64,000 bases of DNA from JBQSUQ01 sp052384575 (GCA_052384575.1 JBQSUQ010000015.1); one strand, 5' to 3'. Shown: positions 1 to 8,854, counted from the first letter of the stretch. Translations and numbers: made by a program. The notes: a model not told the origin generated them from the sequence alone.

Positions 1-302
1 TAACACGTTTTGTTGGTGCGGGTGGTTATGAAGATGCATTACGTACCAGTAACGATATGATGGAAATCTGTATCGATCGTAACCCAAATTACATTGTGCC
101 AAACTGGAACTTCCAAGGTGCTTGTTTGGGTATCGACGCTCGCCTTGTTGTTGAAAAAGGTATTACACCAGTAATCAACACAGGTATTGCACATAAAGTG
201 GCTGGCTTTGGTCAAATTGGTGCAGGTACAGTTCGTCCACCTGCTGCTTGTTTTGAGAAAGCGATTCTCGCTTATGCGAAGAAATTAGGTTTTGACGCAT
301 AA
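1..302 (+). CDS. allG: AllG/YlbE-like protein (DUF1116), C-terminal part
   Basis: Only the last 99 codons are present; the reading frame is open from base 3 and stops at 300-302. The segments TRFVGAGG, WNFQGACLGID and TGIAHKVAGFGQIGAGTVR match what I recall of the C-terminus of E. coli YlbE, a DUF1116 protein. In E. coli, FdrA-YlbE-YlbF (AllFGH) form the oxamate carbamoyltransferase, which converts oxalurate plus phosphate to oxamate and carbamoyl phosphate. The carbamate kinase gene follows after 15 bp, as expected for a carbamoyl-phosphate pathway. The other subunits would lie upstream, outside the window. Family assignment is firm; the exact reaction is inferred from the E. coli system. 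Confidence 0.82.
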   Translation, partial: TRFVGAGGYEDALRTSNDMMEICIDRNPNYIVPNWNFQGACLGIDARLVVEKGITPVINTGIAHKVAGFGQIGAGTVRPPAACFEKAILAYAKKLGFDA

Positions 303-317
303 TAAGGATTGAAATAA

Positions 318-1253
318 ATGACAAAAGAAACTATTGTACTTGCCTTGGGTGGAAACGCCCTTGGCAACAATTTAAAAGAACAACGTGAAGCTGTTGCTAA
401 AACTGCACAGGTGATTGTTGATATTTTATTACAGGGTAAAAATATTGTTATTACCCATGGTAATGGCCCTCAAGTAGGTATGATTCAACGTGCAATGGAT
501 GACTTTGCAAAAAGTACTGGCGATGAAATCCCTTTACCTACTAGTGTAGCGATGAGCCAAGGATACATTGGCATTGATTTACAAAATGCGATCAAATACG
601 AATTAGTAAAACGCGGTCTCGTTGATCAAAAAGTCAGCACCATCTTATCGCAAGTTGAAGTCGATCCTGCCGATCAAGCTTTCCAAAATCCAGACAAACC
701 AATTGGTCGTTTTATGACGAAAGAAGAAGCTGGTGTGTTGGAAGCAAAAGGTATTCGTTGCATGGAAGATGCAGGACGTGGTTATCGTATCGTGGTTCCA
801 TCTCCAAAACCAAAACGTATTCGCGAATTAGAAACCATTAGAACTCTTGTTAATGCGGGTCATATCGTGATCACTTGTGGTGGTGGCGGTATCCCTGTTA
901 TTTCTGATGAGCAAGGTCGCTTAGTGGGTACTAATGCGGTTATCGATAAAGATAATGCTAGTGCATTATTGGCTGAAAAATTAAATGCTGATTATCTAGT
1001 CATCTTAACTGCGGTGGAAAAAGTCGCCATTAATTTTGGTAAACCAAACCAAGAATGGTTATCAGATTTAAGTACAGAACAAGCTCGTCAATATATTGCC
1101 GAAGAACAATTTGCCAAAGGCTCAATGTTACCAAAAGTTGAGGCAGCATTGCGATTTGCAGAAAGCGGCAAAGGGCGCAAAGCATTAATTACGTTATTGG
1201 ATAAAGCAGCAGAAGGTATTGCAGGGGAAACCGGTACTGTCATTCACTCTTAG
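318..1253 (+). CDS. arcC: Carbamate kinase
   Basis: This 311-residue protein is full length for carbamate kinase, which transfers phosphate from carbamoyl phosphate to ADP, giving ATP, ammonia and CO2. The amino-acid-kinase fold is seen in ALGGNALG (9-16), THGNGPQVG (46-54), CGGGGIPV (187-194) and DKDNASALLA (210-219). A Shine-Dalgarno AAGGA lies just before the ATG. It directly follows the AllG-like gene and precedes a permease and an allantoate-type amidohydrolase, so its substrate is probably carbamoyl phosphate from oxalurate (like E. coli YbcF/AllK) rather than from the arginine deiminase pathway. No ornithine carbamoyltransferase or arginine deiminase is nearby. Confidence 0.93.
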   Translation: MTKETIVLALGGNALGNNLKEQREAVAKTAQVIVDILLQGKNIVITHGNGPQVGMIQRAMDDFAKSTGDEIPLPTSVAMSQGYIGIDLQNAIKYELVKRGLVDQKVSTILSQVEVDPADQAFQNPDKPIGRFMTKEEAGVLEAKGIRCMEDAGRGYRIVVPSPKPKRIRELETIRTLVNAGHIVITCGGGGIPVISDEQGRLVGTNAVIDKDNASALLAEKLNADYLVILTAVEKVAINFGKPNQEWLSDLSTEQARQYIAEEQFAKGSMLPKVEAALRFAESGKGRKALITLLDKAAEGIAGETGTVIHS

Positions 1254-1263
1254 TTTGGGTTAA

Positions 1264-1285
1264 AAGTGGGCTATAAAGCCCACTT
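1264..1285 (+). terminator. Hairpin between arcC and the permease
   Basis: AAGTGGGCT (1264-1272) pairs with AGCCCACTT (1277-1285) across a 4-base loop. The stem is perfect, but only a weak pyrimidine stretch follows rather than a U-tract. It may be a partial terminator or an RNA-processing hairpin that sets lower expression of the downstream genes. The 109-bp gap here is the largest in this gene row. Confidence 0.4.
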
Positions 1286-1362
1286 CTACCTTATAATCAA
1301 TTTAAGGGTCAGAAGAGAAATCTCGTTCTATTCTCTGTTTTCGGCTTTCTTAAGGTGTAAAA

Positions 1363-2967
1363 ATGGAAATTCCAGTTAATTTTTTCATGTGGATCATGGC
1401 ATTTTTGCCAATTATCGCATTAGTCATTTTGATGGTGAAATTCAAATGGGGTGCAACAGAAGCCGCACCAGTTGGATTGCTTATCGCTATATTTACCGGC
1501 TTATTTTTCTATAAAGCCGACATTTCTTTGATCGCAATTGAATCTGCTAAAGGTATTTGGTATGCAATTGTGATTTTACTCATTGTTTGGACCGCAGTAT
1601 TAATGTACCAAGTGAGTGAAGGCGCTCGCGCATTCTTAGTGATCCGCGAAGGCATGAGTAAATTATTCCCAAATGAATTATTACTTGTCATGACAATGGG
1701 ATGGATTTTTGAAAGTTTCCTACAAGGGATCACTGGTTTTGGTGTGCCCGTTGCCGTAGGCGCCCCGTTGTTGATCGGAATCGGTGTTCGTCCATTATGG
1801 GCCGTCGTATTACCTTTATTAGGACAAGCTTGGGGGAACACATTTGGTACTCTGGCGGCAGCTTGGGATGCACTTGCAGGATCAGCAGGCATTGAAGTGG
1901 GCAGTTCTCATTATTTTTTAACCGCACTTTGGACTTCAGCATTCCTTTGGATGTGGATTGTGGTAACAGGCCTAGCGATCTCTTGGTTCTATGGTCGAGG
2001 TAAAGCATTGAAAAAAGGGCTTATCGCTACCCTCATCATTGCGACTATTCAAGGTGGTGGCGAGCTAATCCTTAGCCAAATTAATACAACCATTGCCGCC
2101 TTTATTCCTGCTTGTATTTCAATTATTGCTATCATCTTTATGAGCAAAATGAAAATGTATAAGGATGTTTGGCGAATTGAAGATAGTCCAATTATGGATA
2201 GAAGTAAAACGACCTCAAGCAATGAAAGCTTACCAAATATGAGTTTACTTCAAGCTTTCATTCCTTATATTGTTTTATCAGTGTTGACTTTGGGAATTCT
2301 TGTCATCTCCCCAGTCAATCAGTTCTTATCACAATTTAAGATTGGTTTTGCTTTCCCTGAAACTGTGACTGGATATGGATTTGTCAATAAAGCTTATAGC
2401 TCTTACTCCCCTATCGCGCTCTTTACACATGCAAGCATGTTCTTGTTCATTTCTTCGATCATTGGCTTATTCTACTACCAAAGCAAAGGTTGGATCGCAA
2501 AAGGTGGCACCAAAACCATTTTTGCAAAATCAATAGCCATGACCATGCCTTCAGGCATTGCGGTTGTGGGATTAGTCATTATGTCCAAAATCATGGGCGG
2601 AACAGGACAAACCGCAGTTCTTGCTGATGGCATGGCCGCTGTTCTTGGCAAAACCTATGTAATTTTAGCGCCATTTATTGGTTTGCTAGGATCATTTATG
2701 ACGGGGAGCAACATGAGTTCGAATATTCTATTTGGTGACTTCCAAATGACAACCGCTAAATTACTCAATGCGAACTCGGCAGCTATCCTTGGCGCACAAA
2801 CAACAGGTGGTGCAATTGGTAGCGCTATTAGCCCAAGTAAAATCATTTTAGGTACAACAACCGCCAATATTTTAGGTAAAGAAGGGGATGTATTAAAAAC
2901 CATTATTTTCATTACTCTTTTACCAACCCTATTAATTGGTATTGTTTCTTACTTTGCTTCGTTATAA
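1363..2967 (+). CDS. LctP-family permease (lactate/glycolate permease type)
   Basis: This 534-residue, very hydrophobic protein has about a dozen membrane segments. The LctP family is recognised by QGITGFGVPVAVGAPLL near residue 120 and GGTGQTAVLADG followed by TGSNMSSNILFG in the C-terminal half. LctP members are secondary transporters for L-lactate, D-lactate and glycolate. Here the gene lies between carbamate kinase and an allantoate-type amidohydrolase, so the substrate is more likely a small ureido or 2-oxo acid such as allantoate, oxalurate, oxamate or glyoxylate. That is inference from context only. A 65-residue membrane protein follows 9 bp downstream and may be a partner. Confidence 0.82.
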   Translation: MEIPVNFFMWIMAFLPIIALVILMVKFKWGATEAAPVGLLIAIFTGLFFYKADISLIAIESAKGIWYAIVILLIVWTAVLMYQVSEGARAFLVIREGMSKLFPNELLLVMTMGWIFESFLQGITGFGVPVAVGAPLLIGIGVRPLWAVVLPLLGQAWGNTFGTLAAAWDALAGSAGIEVGSSHYFLTALWTSAFLWMWIVVTGLAISWFYGRGKALKKGLIATLIIATIQGGGELILSQINTTIAAFIPACISIIAIIFMSKMKMYKDVWRIEDSPIMDRSKTTSSNESLPNMSLLQAFIPYIVLSVLTLGILVISPVNQFLSQFKIGFAFPETVTGYGFVNKAYSSYSPIALFTHASMFLFISSIIGLFYYQSKGWIAKGGTKTIFAKSIAMTMPSGIAVVGLVIMSKIMGGTGQTAVLADGMAAVLGKTYVILAPFIGLLGSFMTGSNMSSNILFGDFQMTTAKLLNANSAAILGAQTTGGAIGSAISPSKIILGTTTANILGKEGDVLKTIIFITLLPTLLIGIVSYFASL

Positions 2968-2976
2968 GGTGAGCGA

Positions 2977-3174
2977 ATGGAAAATTCTTTTTTTAAAACA
3001 AAAGCTGGAAAAATGACGCTTGCTTTTATTGTAATTATGATTGCTTTTGCTTGTATCATGCTCGGCATATCACAAGTGAGCAATGGTTTAATTTATATTG
3101 GTTTTACATTAATGGTTGCCGCAATGCTCTATTCACCAATTGATGTATTTATCCTAAGTAAAAAGAAAAAATAG
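2977..3174 (+). CDS. Small two-segment membrane protein, unrecognised
   Basis: A 65-residue protein begins 9 bp after the permease stop, with AAGGTGAG upstream of the ATG. It has a basic N-terminus (FFKTKAGK), hydrophobic segments at about 14-32 and 37-58, and a lysine-rich end (SKKKK). I recognise no family. The tight spacing on both sides (9 bp each) makes it part of the permease-amidohydrolase transcript. The gene could encode a small accessory subunit of the permease; this is a guess from position and topology. Confidence 0.72.
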   Translation: MENSFFKTKAGKMTLAFIVIMIAFACIMLGISQVSNGLIYIGFTLMVAAMLYSPIDVFILSKKKK

Positions 3175-3183
3175 GACATAATC

Positions 3184-4419
3184 ATGGAAAAAATTACACA
3201 ACGCATTACGCAAAATTTAGAACATTTAAAACAATTTACCGCTACGCCCGGCAATGGTTGCACTCGCCTTCCGTTCTCTAAAGAAGCAAGAAGTGCGGTG
3301 AATTATTTAAGAGATTTAATGGTTGAAGCAGGTTTAACTGTACATGAAGATGAAGCGGGTAATATTTTTGGTACCTTAGCTGGTGAAGATGCCAACTTAC
3401 CTTGCGTAATGTCAGGTTCACATTACGACAGCGTGCTACATGGTGGTAACTACGATGGTATCGCTGGCGTTATCGTTGCTTTAGAAACTGCACGTTTATT
3501 AAAACAAACTGGCAAAAAATTTAAACGCAACTTTGTTGTAGCTGGTTTCAATGATGAAGAAGGAATGCGTTTTGGCACTGGTTATTTCGGTTCAGGCGCA
3601 ATGTTAGGTCTGCGTACACCTGAATATTGCCGTAAATTCAAAGATAAAGACAATATTTCGATCTACGATGCAATGAAATCTTATGGATTAAATCCAGAAA
3701 AAATTGAAAATGCAAAATGGGCTGACGGCTCAATTGGTCACTTCATTGAAACACATATTGAGCAAGGTCCAGTGTTAGATACTTTAGGCCTTGAAATTGG
3801 CTTAGTCACTGGTATTGTTGGTTTACACCGTTATATGTTTACCGTTTATGGCCGTGCAGATCACGCGGGTACAACACCAATGGATATGCGTTTAGACGCA
3901 GTGGATGCTGCAACCAAAGTAATTTCAAAAATTCCAGATTGGGCACGTGAAAAAGGCGATGGTACCGTTGCTACTGTAGGCTTTATGAATGTGGAACCAG
4001 GTGGCATTAATATCGTGGCAGAAAAAGTCGAATTCAGTGTTGATGTGCGTTCATTAAATATGGCAAACATTGAAGATATTGCTGCAAAAATTGAAGCGGC
4101 GCTCATTGAAGAAACCAGTAAAATTGGCTCTAAATTTGATAAAGAAACCAAGTTGATTATTCAACCTGTTGCGCTTTCTGAAAAAATGCTAAACATTTTA
4201 GAAAACTCAACAAAAACACATCATTTCAGCTATAAACGTTTACCAAGTGGCGCAGGTCATGACTCATTAGAAATTGGTCAGAAAATTCCAACCGTGATGA
4301 TTTTCGTACCAAGTAAAGATGGACGCAGCCATACGCCAGTAGAATTTACAGAATATCATTATTTTGCCAAAGCAGCCGTATTACAATTGGAACTTGCTGA
4401 AGCATTATTAGATGAATAA
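3184..4419 (+). CDS. allC: M20-family Zn-dependent amidohydrolase (allantoate amidohydrolase / N-carbamoyl-amino-acid hydrolase)
   Basis: The 411-residue length fits AllC and related N-carbamoyl-L-amino-acid hydrolases. M20 metal-site motifs are visible: GSHYDSVLHGGNYDG (H80, D91), FNDEEGMRF (E125/E126), THIEQGPVLD near 190-200 and GAGHD near the C-terminus. Allantoate amidohydrolase releases ammonia and CO2 from allantoate to give ureidoglycine. The next gene, convergent, encodes a ureidoglycine aminotransferase, which makes allantoate the most attractive substrate. N-carbamoyl-L-amino acids or ureidopropionate remain possible, because sequence alone separates these subfamilies poorly. It contains the only uptake sequence I saw in the first 7.2 kb (near 3291). 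Confidence 0.85.
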   Translation: MEKITQRITQNLEHLKQFTATPGNGCTRLPFSKEARSAVNYLRDLMVEAGLTVHEDEAGNIFGTLAGEDANLPCVMSGSHYDSVLHGGNYDGIAGVIVALETARLLKQTGKKFKRNFVVAGFNDEEGMRFGTGYFGSGAMLGLRTPEYCRKFKDKDNISIYDAMKSYGLNPEKIENAKWADGSIGHFIETHIEQGPVLDTLGLEIGLVTGIVGLHRYMFTVYGRADHAGTTPMDMRLDAVDAATKVISKIPDWAREKGDGTVATVGFMNVEPGGINIVAEKVEFSVDVRSLNMANIEDIAAKIEAALIEETSKIGSKFDKETKLIIQPVALSEKMLNILENSTKTHHFSYKRLPSGAGHDSLEIGQKIPTVMIFVPSKDGRSHTPVEFTEYHYFAKAAVLQLELAEALLDE

Positions 4420-4431
4420 ATAGCACATAAT

Positions 4432-4466
4432 AAAAAAACTGCGGCATTTTCTACCGCAGTTTTTTT
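4432..4466. terminator. Bidirectional intrinsic terminator between allC and pucG
   Basis: A7-CTGCGG (4432-4444), a 9-base loop and CCGCAGT-T6 (4454-4466) form a hairpin flanked by A and T runs, so it works for both convergent genes. Confidence 0.9.
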
Positions 4467-4482
4467 ATTTATATGGAATAAA

Positions 4483-5712
4483 TTATTTACCCGCTTCTTT
4501 ATAAACAGCTAATGCAGCTGCAACCGCATCACCGGCAGGTAATTTGACGCCATGTTGTAATAATACGGCTTCTAATGCACCTAAGGTTAACAACACGTTA
4601 CGTTTCTGACTTGAATAACCCATATTACCAATACGGATAACTTTACCATCTAACGGACCAAATGAAGTTGCCAATTCAATACCAAAGTCATTTAATAAAT
4701 CACTTCTTAATGCAGGGCCTGATACGCCTTGTGGAATATTAAATGCAGTCACAACTGGCGCTTTATGTTTTCTATCACCAAAAATAGATAGTCCCATTGC
4801 TTCTAAACCAGCACAAAGCGCTTTATCGTTCAAAATATGACGAGCAAAACGATTTTCTAATCCTTCCATAAGGATGCAACGTAATGCTTCGTGCACACCA
4901 TATTGGTTGCTTGTAGCTTCTGTATGGTGATTTAAACGACGTGGACTCCAATAGTCTTGTAACTGGGCTAAATCCAAATAGTTACTTGGAATTGGTGGTA
5001 ATAAACCATCTACATCAGACTCTGCACGAATACCTTTCTCTACGCGTTTACGTTTGGCAATAATATCTTCAATGCGTTTATTATAAGTAATTAAGGCTGA
5101 GCCTGAAGGCGCAGAAATACATTTTTGTGTACCAGCGATACAAGCATCAATTCCCCACTCATCAACACGAATATCAACACCACCAAGTGTTGCAACAGTA
5201 TCCACTAACAACATCGCATCATATTGTTTACAGATTTTGCCAATTTCATCTAATGGCTGCATCATTGATGTTGAGGTTTCACCATGAATAATCGCAACGG
5301 CTTTATAGCCACCTTTTTTCAATTCCGCTTCGATTTCTTCTGGCTCAAAAACAGTTCCCCATTCTCTCTCAAGTAACACAATTTCTGCACCACTACGAGA
5401 TAGAATTTCATTTAATAAATAACCAAAACGACCAAAAGCAGGAATAAGTACTTTATCACCAGGGCAAATTGCCGCAGTTAAAACAGTTTCAATACCACCA
5501 CGAGAAGTCGTATCAACAATATAGGTTTGCTCATTTTTAGTTTGGAATAAGCGACGTTCCATTTCCATGGTTTCATTCATTAAAGAAGTAAACTCAGGAT
5601 CAAACTGTCCTAAAATTGGAGCAGACATCGCACGTAATACGCGCGGATCAGCATCTGTTGGACCAGGACACATTAATAAACGAGGGGAAGGATTAATTTC
5701 TCTAAATTGCAT
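4483..5712 (-). CDS. pucG: (S)-ureidoglycine-glyoxylate aminotransferase, PucG type
   Basis: A class V PLP aminotransferase of 409 residues with the start chosen at 5712, where GGAG lies 6-9 bases upstream; a longer frame to 5736 lacks this. It aligns along its length with what I remember of B. subtilis PucG, including LLMCPGPTDADPRVLRAMS, SPRRLNHHTEAT and the PLP lysine in GTQKCISAPSG (K197). Gln36 in ILGQFDPEF and Asn261 correspond to the residues said to mark PucG against alanine-glyoxylate transaminases. PucG transfers the amino group of ureidoglycine to glyoxylate, giving glycine and N-carbamoyl-2-oxoglycine (oxalurate), the substrate of the AllFGH carbamoyltransferase. Serine- or alanine-glyoxylate transaminase is the alternative. 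Confidence 0.83.
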   Translation of the reverse strand: MQFREINPSPRLLMCPGPTDADPRVLRAMSAPILGQFDPEFTSLMNETMEMERRLFQTKNEQTYIVDTTSRGGIETVLTAAICPGDKVLIPAFGRFGYLLNEILSRSGAEIVLLEREWGTVFEPEEIEAELKKGGYKAVAIIHGETSTSMMQPLDEIGKICKQYDAMLLVDTVATLGGVDIRVDEWGIDACIAGTQKCISAPSGSALITYNKRIEDIIAKRKRVEKGIRAESDVDGLLPPIPSNYLDLAQLQDYWSPRRLNHHTEATSNQYGVHEALRCILMEGLENRFARHILNDKALCAGLEAMGLSIFGDRKHKAPVVTAFNIPQGVSGPALRSDLLNDFGIELATSFGPLDGKVIRIGNMGYSSQKRNVLLTLGALEAVLLQHGVKLPAGDAVAAALAVYKEAGK

Positions 5713-5866
5713 TGCAATTCTCCATGAATACATCAAATGTTTAAATTAGGTCAGAAATAATAGATAAACAGCCAGCTTTTCACAATATTTTATAAAAGAA
5801 AACACAAATAATTTTGCTATATTTAAATAAAATACAATGAAAAGCTTTATTTTTTATATAAAAAAT

Positions 5867-5889
5867 AAAGCTCCAAATTTTGGAGCTTA
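5867..5889 (-). terminator. Intrinsic terminator, likely the original tRNA-Ala terminator
   Basis: AAGCTCCAAA pairs with TTTGGAGCTT, and on the minus strand the stem is followed by a T-rich tract (TTATTTTTTAT). It lies just beyond the distal copy of the 45-bp tRNA repeat. It was therefore probably the terminator of the tRNA-Ala transcript before an element of about 1.2 kb inserted between them. Confidence 0.7.
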
Positions 5890-5896
5890 AAAGAAG

Positions 5897-5941
5897 ATTT
5901 GGTGGAGATAATCGGGATCGAACCGACGACCTCTTGAATGC
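5897..5941. repeat. Distal attachment-site repeat (tRNA-Ala 3' duplicate)
   Basis: These 45 bp are identical to 7061-7105. They cover the CCA end, acceptor 3' strand, T arm, variable loop and the 3' half of the anticodon stem of tRNA-Ala(GGC). Beyond 5941 the sequence diverges, so this is not a functional tRNA but the far attachment site left by a tRNA-targeting integrative element. Confidence 0.9.
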
Positions 5942-5990
5942 TATATTTGATGGATTTTTCAAAAACTATAAAATACAACCACCTACCTCT

Positions 5991-6263
5991 TCATTCTTTT
6001 TGATTTGAGCCATTAAATATAATGGTTTGGGTTGTATTACCACTAATTTTGCCATGATGTTCATCGGTAATCGGAATGCCCTTAAACGCATTCAAACTGT
6101 CCGCTTTAAACACCTCATCAGGTGGACGATATTCACGTCTTGATGTGCCATCAGGTTGCTGATAAATAAAAACCCCCGTTCTTGTTAGAACAGGGGTATC
6201 ACGAATAAACCCGTTTTGATCTTTCTTTGCCTTAAATTCAAGGCGATCGTATCGCATTGTCAT
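5991..6263 (-). pseudogene. Truncated DUF2213 phage protein
   Basis: The 90-residue frame starts with an AAGGAA site upstream. Its N-terminus (MRYDRLEFKAKKDQNG, then TPVLTRTGVFIYQ and GIPITDEHHG) resembles the start of DUF2213 phage proteins, which are usually several hundred residues and are often encoded near portal and head genes. The similarity ends about residue 72, and the last residues look random, so the gene is cut off, ending 50 bp from the distal attachment repeat. It is phage debris and probably non-functional. Confidence 0.65.
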
Positions 6264-6274
6264 TTTTGGGTTCC

Positions 6275-6487
6275 TTATTCCTCTTTTTTAAGTTTTTCAA
6301 GTTCTTGTTCAAGTTTGGCAAGACCTTGTTCCTTTGTTGTGCAATCTTGACCGTAACGTTTTCTGATTCGATACATTACAGCTTCAGTTGCAGGATTATG
6401 TTTCAGTTCCCATAACCACCCTTCAACAACCTCTATCTTAGTTAGTGGTCTCCCTAGATCTGCATAAGGGTTTATAAGATCTGGCAT
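6275..6487 (-). CDS. Small phage-type protein, unrecognised
   Basis: A 70-residue protein begins at 6487, where GAGGAAA precedes the ATG; a longer frame to 6520 has no such site. It is charged and ends in a Glu/Lys-rich helix (AKLEQELEKLKKEE) that may form a short coiled coil. It is 11 bp upstream of the DUF2213 fragment in the same direction, so it belonged to the same phage module. I assign no function. Confidence 0.6.
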   Translation of the reverse strand: MPDLINPYADLGRPLTKIEVVEGWLWELKHNPATEAVMYRIRKRYGQDCTTKEQGLAKLEQELEKLKKEE

Positions 6488-6681
6488 TTTAAATTTCCTC
6501 CATCGTAATGTGGATTTCATTGTTCACCTATTTACGCTCAAGTATGCAAAATTGAATATTTGATTTAAATAATACTTCCTTCTCAATTTTAAGCAAACTG
6601 AGTTTGTGAATTTTTTGCTTCGTTTACTATGGATGATAAATTTATAAGGATAGAGCATCAGCTTTTATTTTGTGATGATAT

Positions 6682-7040
6682 ATGGCCTACATTGACTGGG
6701 TAAATATCTTGGTGATAAGAAATTAATTGAGATAGATCAGAATTTAATTAGATTAATCCAATCTAAGAAAACAAAAAGGGAATTTAGATCGGCATTAAAA
6801 AGAGCCGGAATTGAAAACTTCCGCTTTCACGACTTGCGGCACACTTGGGCTACAAGACACGTAATGTCTGACACGCCTTTATATGTGTTACAAGAGCTTG
6901 GAGGATGGAGCAAGGCAGACACCGTCCGCAAATATGCTCACTTATCATCTAAACACCTCAAAACTTATGCTGACAATGTGCAATTATTTGGCACAAAATT
7001 GGCACAACACCAAAAACAAGAAAGCCTTACCAATCACTAA
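6682..7040 (+). pseudogene. Tyrosine-recombinase integrase, C-terminal remnant with frameshift
   Basis: From 6702 the frame reads KYLGDKKLIEIDQNLI, then ENFRFHDLRHTWATRHV and LQELGGWSKADTVRKYAHLS. These are the HxLRHTWA and GGWS...YAH boxes of phage integrases, including the catalytic Arg, His and the Tyr of KYAHLS. The upstream piece AYIDWVN (6685-6705) is in another frame. Restoring four bases (AAAT) after 6705 would join them as VNKYLGD. The N-terminal half is missing. The fragment ends 20 bp from the tRNA attachment repeat, the expected place for an integrase gene. Confidence 0.85.
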
Positions 7041-7060
7041 CTGATTGATAAGGCTAATAA

Positions 7061-7139
<79 letters not shown>

Positions 7140-7200
7140 GTTTGCGTTGGCTATAATAAATTCAGCAAAATTAGCTGTCAAGTAATTATTTAGCCGACAT

Positions 7201-7229
7201 AAAAGTGCGGTGAAAATTACCGCACTTTT
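7201..7229 (-). terminator. Uptake-sequence terminator after gltX
   Basis: AAAAGTGCGGT and ACCGCACTTTT face each other over a 7-base loop just after the gltX stop; both arms carry the Haemophilus uptake core. Confidence 0.9.
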
Positions 7230-7231
7230 GC

Positions 7232-8671
7232 TTAGGCTTGCGCTTTAATAAATGCAATGGCTTTTTCAATACGTGCTAAAGTGCGTGTTTTACCCACTAA
7301 TTTAGCAGTAATATCCATTGATGGTGATTGCCCTGAACCAGTGACAGCCAAACGGAAAGGCATGCCCACTTTACCCATACCAATTTCAAGATCAGCGGCA
7401 GTTTGATTCATCGCATCATGAATATTTTCCACAGACCAATCAGAAAGTGCGGTTAATTTTTCTAATAATTTTGCTAATGGTTCAGCCGCTTCCACTTTGA
7501 AATTTTTAGCTGCCGCTTTTTCATCGTAACCACTAAATTCTTCATAAAAATAACGACTTTGAGCCGCAAGTTCTTTCAAGGTTTTAGCTCGTTCACCTAA
7601 AACAGGAATAATCTCTTCTAATGAAGGCCCTTGGCTATAATCAATGCCTTGGTCTTTCATATGCCAGTCAAGATATTTGGCTACATGGCTTGCTGGCAAC
7701 GTACGGATATAATGTTGGTTCAACCATTGCAATTTATCCGTATTAAATGCACTCGCTGACTTACTTACTGAATGAATATCAAATAATTCAATCATTTCTT
7801 CACGTGAGAAAATTTCTTGGTCGCCATGCCCCCAGCCTAGACGCACTAAATAATTAATTAATGCTTCAGGTAAATAACCATCATCACGATATTGCATCAC
7901 ACTTACTGCACCATGACGTTTAGATAATTTCTGACCATCATCACCATTAATCATAGACACATGAGCATATTCAGGAATCGGCGCACCAAGTGCTTTTAAG
8001 ATATTAATTTGACGAGGAGTGTTATTAATGTGATCTTCGCCACGCACCACATGCGTAATGCCCATATCCCAGTCATCCACCACTACACAGAAATTATAAG
8101 TAGGAGAACCATCTGTACGGCGAATAATTAAATCATCTAATTCGCTATTACTGATTTCAATTCGACCACGCACCGCATCATCAAATACAACTGAACCTTC
8201 TGTTGGATTTTTAAAACGTACAACATGAGGTTGGTCTGGCGTATGATCATGATGATGTAAACAATGGCGATCATAGCGTGGTTTTTCTTTATTTTGTTCT
8301 TGTGTATGACGTAGTTCTTCTAAGCGTTCTTTTGAACAATAACAACGATAAGCCAAACCTTGCTCAATCATTTGATCAATCACTTGATTATAACGATCGA
8401 AACGTTTGGTTTGGAAATAAGGGCCATGTTCCCAAGCTAAATTTAACCATTCCATTCCTTCTAAAATAGCTTGTGTCGCTTCTGGCGTGGAACGTTCTAA
8501 ATCTGTATCTTCAATACGTAACACAAATTCGCCTTGATTATGTTTTGCATATAACCAAGAATATAAGGCTGTTCTCGCGCCTCCCACATGTAAATAACCT
8601 GTTGGGCTAGGTGCAAAACGCGTACGAACTTTAACATTAGGATCTAAATTAAATAATGCATCGATTTTCAT
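7232..8671 (-). CDS. gltX: Glutamyl-tRNA synthetase
   Basis: Charges tRNA-Glu with glutamate using ATP in the cytoplasm. The 479-residue length is normal for bacterial GluRS. The HIGH-type motif is PSPTGYLHVGG (21-31) and the KMSKS-type motif is KLSKRHG near residue 250. A zinc-knuckle pattern CYCS...CLHHH lies near 110-140. The gene is a single transcription unit ending in an uptake-sequence terminator. It is divergent from three tRNA-Val genes. Confidence 0.97.
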   Translation of the reverse strand: MKIDALFNLDPNVKVRTRFAPSPTGYLHVGGARTALYSWLYAKHNQGEFVLRIEDTDLERSTPEATQAILEGMEWLNLAWEHGPYFQTKRFDRYNQVIDQMIEQGLAYRCYCSKERLEELRHTQEQNKEKPRYDRHCLHHHDHTPDQPHVVRFKNPTEGSVVFDDAVRGRIEISNSELDDLIIRRTDGSPTYNFCVVVDDWDMGITHVVRGEDHINNTPRQINILKALGAPIPEYAHVSMINGDDGQKLSKRHGAVSVMQYRDDGYLPEALINYLVRLGWGHGDQEIFSREEMIELFDIHSVSKSASAFNTDKLQWLNQHYIRTLPASHVAKYLDWHMKDQGIDYSQGPSLEEIIPVLGERAKTLKELAAQSRYFYEEFSGYDEKAAAKNFKVEAAEPLAKLLEKLTALSDWSVENIHDAMNQTAADLEIGMGKVGMPFRLAVTGSGQSPSMDITAKLVGKTRTLARIEKAIAFIKAQA

Positions 8672-8854
8672 CGGATAACCTTTTCTCTATCACAAAAAAT
8701 TGTGCTCCATTGTACCTTTTTTTCTGCTTTTTCTTAACTAAATTTTCCTTTTTATGCTTATTTTTAGACCAATCAAGTTTATTTTTGCAAAAATAAGTTG
8801 ACTGAAAGAGAAGAATAATTATAATGCACTCCACAACGCAAACAGCGATGACAA

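Noticed and set aside
5901..5941. tRNA-like sequence near pucG
   Set aside because: It matches only the 3' part of tRNA-Ala and lacks the acceptor 5' strand and D arm; it is an attachment-site duplicate.
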